Assembly: GCA_023135025.1 (NCBI GenBank)
Contig: JAGLTY010000090.1
Span: 1 to 7,796 of the forward strand
Source of the DNA: Bacteroidales bacterium
Lineage (GTDB): Bacteria; Bacteroidota; Bacteroidia; Bacteroidales; GCA-2748055
DNA: 7,796 bases
Reading direction: 5' to 3'
Positions 1 to 6,600 of this stretch are shown one piece after another. The notes below the pieces were generated by a model. That model was not told the origin of the DNA and did no database searches. It saw only the letters and a program-made list of their open reading frames with translations. A program made the translations under genes and the position numbers. Position 1 is the first letter of the stretch, and the number at the start of each line of letters is the position of its first letter.

Positions 1-3000
1 AAAGAGCTTGAGGCGCTGCTTACCAGTGATACGCCCACCGGGGTGCTTGACAGGAAATCGACTGAATACCAGGAGCTGGCCACCAGGGAGGGAATCTTTG
101 TATTCTATTACGACAAGGAATTGTTGAAATATTGGTCCGATCATTCGGTACCTGTGCCGGATCGATGGAGACCACGAATGAACAGACCCTTTGTTTCCCT
201 GAGAAATGCCGACTATGTATCTGTTATTTATCCTTTTGATGACGGCAGACTGGTGGGCATGATCGAGGTGAAAACCCACTACACCTTTCAGAATGAGTTT
301 TTAATCAATGGGTTTCAACGCGATTTCAAACTTGATCCGGGAGTGAATATTGAATTTTTTGAAGCCGATGGGTCCGAACCGGTCTATAATGAAGCGGGAG
401 ACTATCTGTTTTCTCTTGATTTCTCAGGAGGCGAACCTATCTCAAGGGGACTGAGGGGCCTGGCCATATCCAGTCTGCTGATCTCGCTCCTGTTGTTCTT
501 TGCAGGATGCTGTTCGGTATTGAAACAGGCATCAGGCAGGAGCAGGCAATTGTGGCTCGGTGTTATTACTGTTCTGATTGCCGGAAGTGTTGTGGCTGTG
601 TTTAAATACTCCTTCCCGCCTCTGCTTACCGATACGGATCTGTTCCAGCCCGAAATATTTGCCAGTCGCCTCTTCCCCTCCCTGGGGGCCCTGCTGGTAT
701 TCTCTGTTTTGGCCCTGCTTCTCGGCGGACTCTATTACCTCTTTGGAAATCTGGAGAAGATTGAATCGATACGCTGGAAAAGAGGAGCTGCCACCCTTCT
801 GTTTGTGGGCGCTGCACTGGTTTTTCTGGGTATTGAACAGCTGATCCCTATCCTGGTGCTGGACTCAAGCATCTCTTTTGAGGCGCACCGGGTAACCACC
901 TTTACCGGGAGTACGGTAGTGGGATTGGCCACTGTTATTATCTGGTTTCTTTTACTGGGTTTGATCCTTGACAAAGCGATTATTCTTCTATCGGGATCGC
1001 CGGCGCGATCGTTGCTGTATGGATCAGTTGCCCTATCTCTGACCTTCGTGGCGGCCTCGCTCTTTCCCGGTATGCAAAGCTCCTGGCCGGGCGCCATCGC
1101 CCTTTTGCTTGTTTTGGCCGGGCACCTCTATATAAGGCACCACCAACCGGGACGAATCCCCTTTTCGCGCTTTATTTTTCTGGTTCTCTTTATCTCACTC
1201 TTTATGACCATCCGGCTCCAGGAGAATAACCGCATCAATGTAGAGCGAGAGCGGGAGGTGGAGCTGGTCAAACTCTCTTCAGAGCATGATCCGGTGGCCG
1301 AAATGCTTTTTAGTGAAATGTCCATGGCCATCCGGAATGACTCGGTAATTGCACGTTACCTGAACCAACCCCGTATCGACATCGACCAGATCGACCAGGT
1401 GGTGAACAGGTTGCGCCGAAATTACCTGTCCGGCTACTGGACCAAGTATGACCTTCAGATCACCGTTTGCAGGCCCGACGATCGTGTTTACCTGGAGCCA
1501 CCGGATGATGAATATCATCACTGCTATACCTTCTTTAATGAGATGATCCTGGAGAGCGGTGTGGAGGTTCCCGGGAGTGATTTCTATTTTCTGGACAACC
1601 TGAATGGCAGGATCTCCTACCTGGCATCGATTCCCTATTACCAGGCCGAGAGTGAACGCAGGGTCTATATTGAACTCAACTCCAAAATCTTCTCCGAAGA
1701 GCTGGGCTATCCTGAGTTACTGCTGGATAATGACTACCGCTCTTTTAACAGTTCCAGGTTCTCCTTTGCCAGGTATAACGGGGGAGAGCTTTTTACCCAT
1801 GATGGGGATTTCCCATACCGGACCACATGTTCCCACTATACCGGCAATGAGAGTGAATTTGAGACCATCACCATCGACGGCTACGACCACAGCATCTACA
1901 ACGTGGATGATCAGAATACCATCATTGTGGGGAGCCCCTCCATTACGCTTATCGACTACCTGATCTTCTTCTCCTATATTTTCGCGTTTAACTTCCTGTT
2001 GGTGGCACTGGGATATCTTTTTATTACCGTTCGCATCATGCCCTCCTTTAACTGGAGCTTTAAAAACAGGATTCAGTACTCCCTGGTGGGGGTCCTCTTT
2101 CTCACTTTTGTACTGATCTGTTCAGGCACCATCTATTTCATTATCCAGCAGTACCGGGTCAAACACAATGATAACCTGAGAAACACCATGCGTTCGGTCT
2201 ATATTGAGCTGATCCATAAACTGGAATTTGAAGAGGACCTGGAGAACTGGTCATCCGACAGCTATTACAACCTGGATGAGTTATTAAGGAAGTTCTCCAA
2301 TGTATTCTATACCGATATCAACCTCTATAACCAGGAGGGCTACCTGCTGGCCACCTCCCGCTCGGAGATCTTTGACAGGCAGTTGCTGAGCTACCGTATG
2401 AACCGGCTGGTATATGAAAATCTTTCAAGGGGAGATGCATCGGAGTATATTCATAATGAGCGTATGGGAGAGATGAACTATATCTCGGCCTATGTACCGC
2501 TTATGAACAGCGAAAATAAGTTTCTGGCCTACCTGAACCTGCCCTATTTTACCCAGTCGGGGGCCCTGGCCAGGGATGTGACCAATCTGGTAGTTGCTGT
2601 GATCAATGTCTATATGATCCTGATGCTGCTTACTCTTCTGGTGAGTGTTTTCCTGGCCGACCGGATCACCCAACCTCTGCGGATGATCCAGAACCGCATT
2701 GCCCAGGTGAGCCTGAGTCAGAAAAATGAGATGATCCATTACGATCGCAGCGATGAGATCAGGGGACTGGTGGAGGAGTATAATTATATGGTAGAGGAGC
2801 TGGAACGGAGTGCCGGGTTGCTGGCTCAATCGGAACGGGAGTCTGCCTGGCGGGAGATGGCCAAGCAGATTGCCCATGAGATCAAGAATCCCCTTACACC
2901 CATGAAACTCAATGTGCAGCATCTTCAGCGCACCATTGCTGAAGGGAAGGACGATCCTGAAATGGTAAACCGGATCTCTGCCACACTGATTGAGCAGATC

Positions 3001-3516
3001 GATTCACTGTCGGCCATTGCCCGGGAGTTTTCCGATTTTGCCCAAATGCCCCGGGCCAGAAACACCAGGATCAACCTTGTCTCCAAGTTGAACAGCCTGC
3101 ATCAGCTTTTTGAAACCACCGACAGGGCGAAGATTGATATTGATATGGGCGGGCATAGTAAGGTCTATGTGATGGCCGATAAGGAGCAGTTGATGCGGGT
3201 CTTTATCAACCTGGTGAAAAACGGCCTACAATCCATTCCCGAGGGGAGGAAGGGGCTTATCCGGATCGCTCTGGAAACAGATTCTGAAAAGATGGTGAAG
3301 ATCACTTTTACCGATAACGGGAAAGGCATTCCCGAGGAGATACGGGATAAGCTGTTCCAGCCCAACTTTACAACGAAGTCGGGGGGAATGGGAATGGGGC
3401 TTGCCATCAGTCACAATTTCATCAGGTCATTGGGGGGACGAATCTGGTACGATACTGTATTGCATCAGGGAACCACCTTCCATGTGGAGCTCCCGGCATC
3501 CATAGAAAAAAGATAA
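1..3516 (+). CDS. Large multi-sensor transmembrane histidine kinase, NtrY-like core (5' partial)
   Basis: This is an inner-membrane sensor kinase that autophosphorylates a histidine and should pass the phosphate to a response regulator not seen here. Residues are counted from base 1. Residues 1-150 form an extracytoplasmic domain, 153-404 hold eight membrane helices, 405-645 a second extracytoplasmic domain, and helices lie near 650-676 and 694-716. Residues 717-860 form a third, Cache-like domain, helix 11 is near 863-886, and HAMP spans about 887-937. The H-box reads AHEIKNPLTPMKL with phosphoacceptor His959. The N-box is NLVKN (Asn1070, Asn1074), G1 is DNGKGIP (Asp1105), the F-box is LFQPNFTTK and G2 is GGMGMGL, so all catalytic motifs are intact. 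H-box residues KNPLTP are typical of NtrY-type kinases. No receiver or DNA-binding domain follows. The frame is open to base 1, so the in-frame GTG at 43 is not the likely start. The N-terminal domain also needs a membrane anchor that must lie upstream. The ligand is unknown. Confidence 0.93.
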   Translation, partial: KELEALLTSDTPTGVLDRKSTEYQELATREGIFVFYYDKELLKYWSDHSVPVPDRWRPRMNRPFVSLRNADYVSVIYPFDDGRLVGMIEVKTHYTFQNEFLINGFQRDFKLDPGVNIEFFEADGSEPVYNEAGDYLFSLDFSGGEPISRGLRGLAISSLLISLLLFFAGCCSVLKQASGRSRQLWLGVITVLIAGSVVAVFKYSFPPLLTDTDLFQPEIFASRLFPSLGALLVFSVLALLLGGLYYLFGNLEKIESIRWKRGAATLLFVGAALVFLGIEQLIPILVLDSSISFEAHRVTTFTGSTVVGLATVIIWFLLLGLILDKAIILLSGSPARSLLYGSVALSLTFVAASLFPGMQSSWPGAIALLLVLAGHLYIRHHQPGRIPFSRFIFLVLFISLFMTIRLQENNRINVEREREVELVKLSSEHDPVAEMLFSEMSMAIRNDSVIARYLNQPRIDIDQIDQVVNRLRRNYLSGYWTKYDLQITVCRPDDRVYLEPPDDEYHHCYTFFNEMILESGVEVPGSDFYFLDNLNGRISYLASIPYYQAESERRVYIELNSKIFSEELGYPELLLDNDYRSFNSSRFSFARYNGGELFTHDGDFPYRTTCSHYTGNESEFETITIDGYDHSIYNVDDQNTIIVGSPSITLIDYLIFFSYIFAFNFLLVALGYLFITVRIMPSFNWSFKNRIQYSLVGVLFLTFVLICSGTIYFIIQQYRVKHNDNLRNTMRSVYIELIHKLEFEEDLENWSSDSYYNLDELLRKFSNVFYTDINLYNQEGYLLATSRSEIFDRQLLSYRMNRLVYENLSRGDASEYIHNERMGEMNYISAYVPLMNSENKFLAYLNLPYFTQSGALARDVTNLVVAVINVYMILMLLTLLVSVFLADRITQPLRMIQNRIAQVSLSQKNEMIHYDRSDEIRGLVEEYNYMVEELERSAGLLAQSERESAWREMAKQIAHEIKNPLTPMKLNVQHLQRTIAEGKDDPEMVNRISATLIEQIDSLSAIAREFSDFAQMPRARNTRINLVSKLNSLHQLFETTDRAKIDIDMGGHSKVYVMADKEQLMRVFINLVKNGLQSIPEGRKGLIRIALETDSEKMVKITFTDNGKGIPEEIRDKLFQPNFTTKSGGMGMGLAISHNFIRSLGGRIWYDTVLHQGTTFHVELPASIEKR
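457..1212 (+). other. Eight-helix membrane block within the kinase
   Basis: Eight hydrophobic segments are visible at about residues 153-173, 184-204, 228-249, 263-286, 305-325, 338-356, 363-378 and 391-404 of the partial kinase. Loops predicted as cytoplasmic carry the positive charges: KQASGRSR after helix 1, the WKR loop after helix 3, and RHHQPGR after helix 7. With the N-terminal domain outside, this places the following domain outside too, as needed for a sensor. The block does not match a named 7TM or MASE family that I recognise. Helix edges are judged by eye. Confidence 0.7.
1213..1945 (+). other. Second extracytoplasmic sensor domain of the kinase
   Basis: About 240 residues lie between helices 8 and 9. 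They open with a charged, probably helical stretch (VEREREVELVKL) and continue into beta-rich sequence with a segment FYFLDNLNGRISYLASIPYY. A long juxtamembrane helix leading into a mixed alpha/beta domain is the layout of Cache-type periplasmic sensors, so I infer a Cache-like or double Cache-like fold. Two cysteines near residues 490 and 506 (VCRP and HHCYT) could form a disulfide. No ligand-binding motif is recognisable. Confidence 0.5.
2149..2583 (+). other. Third extracytoplasmic sensor domain (Cache-like)
   Basis: About 145 residues sit between helices 10 and 11, directly before HAMP, the usual place for the signal-input domain of a kinase. A helical start (RNTMRSVYIELIHKLE) is followed by strand-rich segments DINLYNQEGYLLATS and YISAYVPLM, then FLAYLNLPYF leading back to the membrane. 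This strand pattern fits a single Cache or PAS-like periplasmic fold. The assignment is from pattern only, and the ligand cannot be told. Confidence 0.5.
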
Positions 3517-3536
3517 TTATTCATCTGTTTTTTTTG
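3505..3536 (+). terminator. Possible weak terminator after the kinase gene
   Basis: An AT-rich inverted repeat (AAAAAAGAT at 3506-3514 against ATCTGTTTTTT starting at 3523, with one bulged G) has an eight-base loop and merges into a run of eight T at 3528-3535. It overlaps the kinase stop codon at 3514-3516. The T-run after an inverted repeat suggests intrinsic termination, but the stem has only two G-C pairs at most and would be unstable, so read-through into the next gene is quite possible. Confidence 0.25.
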
Positions 3537-3571
3537 TTATATTACGGTTTGATTGCCATAAAAACCCTGAA

Positions 3572-3646
3572 TTGAACCAGAAAAGAGCCATATACCTGGT
3601 TGCTTTATTATTGAGCTTTGCTACTCAGCAAGGTTATTCGCAGACA
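3572..3646 (+). other. Signal peptide coding segment with TTG start
   Basis: The first 25 codons read as a positively charged n-region (NQKR), a hydrophobic core (AIYLVALLLSFA) and a polar c-region ending GYSQ. This is a normal Sec signal of the Bacteroidota type and is what fixes the start. There is no lipoprotein cysteine at the cleavage site, so signal peptidase I is expected. The bases just upstream are A-rich (ATAAAAACC at 3558-3566) with no Shine-Dalgarno match, as is usual in this phylum. Confidence 0.8.
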
Positions 3647-6600
3647 TATACACCCATCAGTGGGGTCATTAACGATTATACCTCCGTCACTGCAATTCTG
3701 AGTGGCCAGGACTGGAATCCTGACACGGTGGTGGTGGCGAATGTGTCTGATTTTCATGTGGATGATACGGTGATGGTCTATGGCGTAAAGGGAGCCATTA
3801 TAGGCACCAGTCATGATAGTACCTACCTGCCCGGAGATAATGTCTATGCACCCGGCGAAGATGCCCAGCTGCCCGGGAATACGGGTAAATATGCCTTTTT
3901 CATTATCTCAGAGGTGATTGGCAATAATGTGGTGCTTAATGCCGCGTTAAATCCGGAAATTCTGCCAATGGGAGTGGGTGAGGTGGCCCAGTTGATCAGG
4001 GTTCGCTCCTACCGGTATGCCAATGTGACCGCAACGGGTCTTCAAGCCGATCCATGGAACCCTGCCACAGGAACGGGGGGTGTGGTGGCCCTCTTTGTGC
4101 ATGGAGTGCTCAGGCTGGATGCCGATATCGATGTCTCCGGAGACGGTTTTGAAGGTGCTCCCGGAAGCACAGATGCCATCTACAGTGCCGGCTGCTCATC
4201 CAATGATACAATAAACTATTACGAACCTTTTTACCTGGATGGAGAGTTATGGGCCGGTCTCAAGGGTGAAGGCACTACCGATACCCGGTTTCTTTATAAC
4301 AGGGGAAAGGCCTCCAGTATTAATGGTGGTGGTGGAGGCAATGGCCGCCAGGCTGGTGGTGGCGGGGGCTCCAACTATACAGCCGGGGTACGTGGTGGAG
4401 AGGAGTCCACCATTTGTAGTCCGGGGGTCGGGGTGTCAGTGACCGGTGGAGCAGGTGGTTTTGACCTGGGCCGTACCGGATATTACTATATAGACGGTAA
4501 TGTAGATAACCGTGGCAACCGTATCTTTTTTGGTGGTGGCGGCGGTAGCGGGACGCGAATGTCCTTATCCACAAATACCGACGGTGGCAATGGAGGCGGA
4601 ATTGTTGTGATTGTAGCCGATACCATTATGGGGAATGGCGGCGGGATTTATGCAGATGGAGGAGATGTATCAGGGACCGCTGTAAACGGTGCCGGAGCCG
4701 GCGGTGGAGGAGGTGGTTGTATTATACTGGATGTGGCCGGATATCAGGGCACGCTCAATCTTTCAGCTGTGGGTGGAGATGGAGGCAACAGCTCCGGAAC
4801 CACCGATACCACAGGTATGGGTGGTGCAGGCGGTGGAGGGATCTACTGGCTTGTGAAAGATACCACTCTGGTTTCAGCTGACTTTTCTACGGGTACCAAT
4901 GGAAGATTTCTCTCCGCAATCCCTTACGACACCCTGGAGTCACCTAATCCACCATTTCAAAAGGATGATCTGGTTGCCCCTTTAAGGGGATTCCTGTTCA
5001 ACCCGGTACCTTCTGAATTTACAGTCTGTTCCGACCAGGATCCAGATCCCATCATCGCATCCGAACCGAAAGGAGGCGATGGTACTTATACTTATCAGTG
5101 GATCGATAGCTCAAGTACCCAGAATTTCTGGGATGACATAGTAGGCGCAACAGCGAAAGACTATGATCCCGGATTACTCTCAGATACCATATATTACAGG
5201 AGGATTGTGAACTCATTGGGGCTGGCCGATACCAGTTTTCGCATCGCTGTCTATGTACATCCTGCCATTACCGGCAATACAATTGCAGCCAATGATACGG
5301 TCTGCTCAGGAAATGCACCACTCCTCTTCGAATCCTCAGCCACCATAGGAGGCGGACCTACCGGGGGGACCTTTACTTATAAATGGCAGCATTTGCCTGA
5401 TGGTGAAGGCAGTTATACCGATATCACCGCTGCCACGGAAGAGGCCACCTACCAGGCCGGAGGTCTGATCACCTCCACCGACTACCGAAGGATCGCCTAT
5501 GCAGGGGTCTGTGTCGATACCTCCAATGAAGAGCGTGTAAGGGTGCTGGAAACGCTTACCGGCAATGATATTACTCCATTTGATACAATCTGTATCAATA
5601 CGGCTCCGGACCTGATAAGTGGTCCGCTCCCCTCAGATGGAGATCAGGCAGATATCCGTTACCAGTGGCTCACATCGACCGATCCGCTGGTGATGGGTTC
5701 ACTGATACCTGGCGAAACAGGCATAAGCTATCAATCCCCGTCATTGAGTCAGACCATCTATATCAGAAGGGTTGTTCTTTCGGGCAATGACGATGCATGC
5801 AGGGATACCAGTGCATATGTGGAGATACTGAATGTTCCCGATATCACCAACAACAGCATTACCGCATCTCAGACAGTATGTCAGGAGGATCAACCCGATC
5901 TTCTTACAGGAAGCTCACCCGGGGGAGGGCACATGGGGCAGTACAGCTATACATGGATTTCCAGTACCGATCAGACCAGCTGGATACCGGCAACGGGAGG
6001 GGGAGCCAACGATGTGATGACCAGTTTCGATCCCGGGGTGATGACCGGCGATACCACCTGGTACCGCAGAGTGGTCGGATCAGGGGGAGTGGAACTGGTG
6101 TGTAAGGATACCAGCGGTATTATTGTGATCAATGTGCTTCCTTCCATCACCAATAATGTGGTGACACCCATAGACGATATCAAGTGTCAGTGGGAGATGC
6201 CGGAAGCGATCACAGGATCTCTGCCGGGGGGAGGCGCCACCGTGGCGGGCAGTGATCCCACCAGGGTCTATCGCTGGGAGGTGGCCCAAGGGGAGACCGC
6301 ACCCGGCTCGGCCGACTGGACCTATCCCTCCACGGGTGCAGATGCGCAGCACTATAACGATCCTGATCAGCTTACCACAGATGTGGATCGCTGGTACCAG
6401 CGGATCATCATCAGTGGTCCCGCCGGAGAGTGTATCGACACCTCCAACCTGGTGCACCTGGATGTCCATTCAGAGATTACAGCCAATGAAATTGATGCTG
6501 CTCAAGCGATCTGTTTTAATGACACCAGGGCGTTGAGAGATGTGGCCCTGGCGGGTGGTGAAGCAGGGATCACTCCTGTATATACATGGCGCAGTTGGCT

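Noticed and set aside
735..1097. 120-codon open frame on the - strand across the membrane block
   Set aside because: It is antisense to hydrophobic helices of the kinase. Long antisense frames are common opposite such sequence, and this one has no family features.
2425..2922. 165-codon open frame on the - strand inside the kinase gene
   Set aside because: It lies antisense to the membrane helix, HAMP and H-box, whose protein motifs are clear. Its own translation is rich in His and Gln with no recognisable domain, so it is a shadow of the real frame.
3533..3551. Possible Bacteroidota promoter elements (TTTG at 3533-3536 and TACGGTTTG at 3543-3551)
   Set aside because: The -7 consensus TAnnTTTG is met only with an extra base, and the upstream TTTG is about 12 bases away rather than about 20. 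The match is too poor to call.
4325..4375. GGT/GGC-rich tract as a possible phase-variable simple repeat
   Set aside because: The glycine codons are mixed (GGT, GGA, GGC, GGG) with no long pure unit, so slippage is not especially favoured, and triplet changes would keep the frame.
6080..6536. Overlapping open frames on both strands within repeats 4-6
   Set aside because: They overlap each other and the well supported repeat-coding frame, and their translations are low-complexity with no start context.
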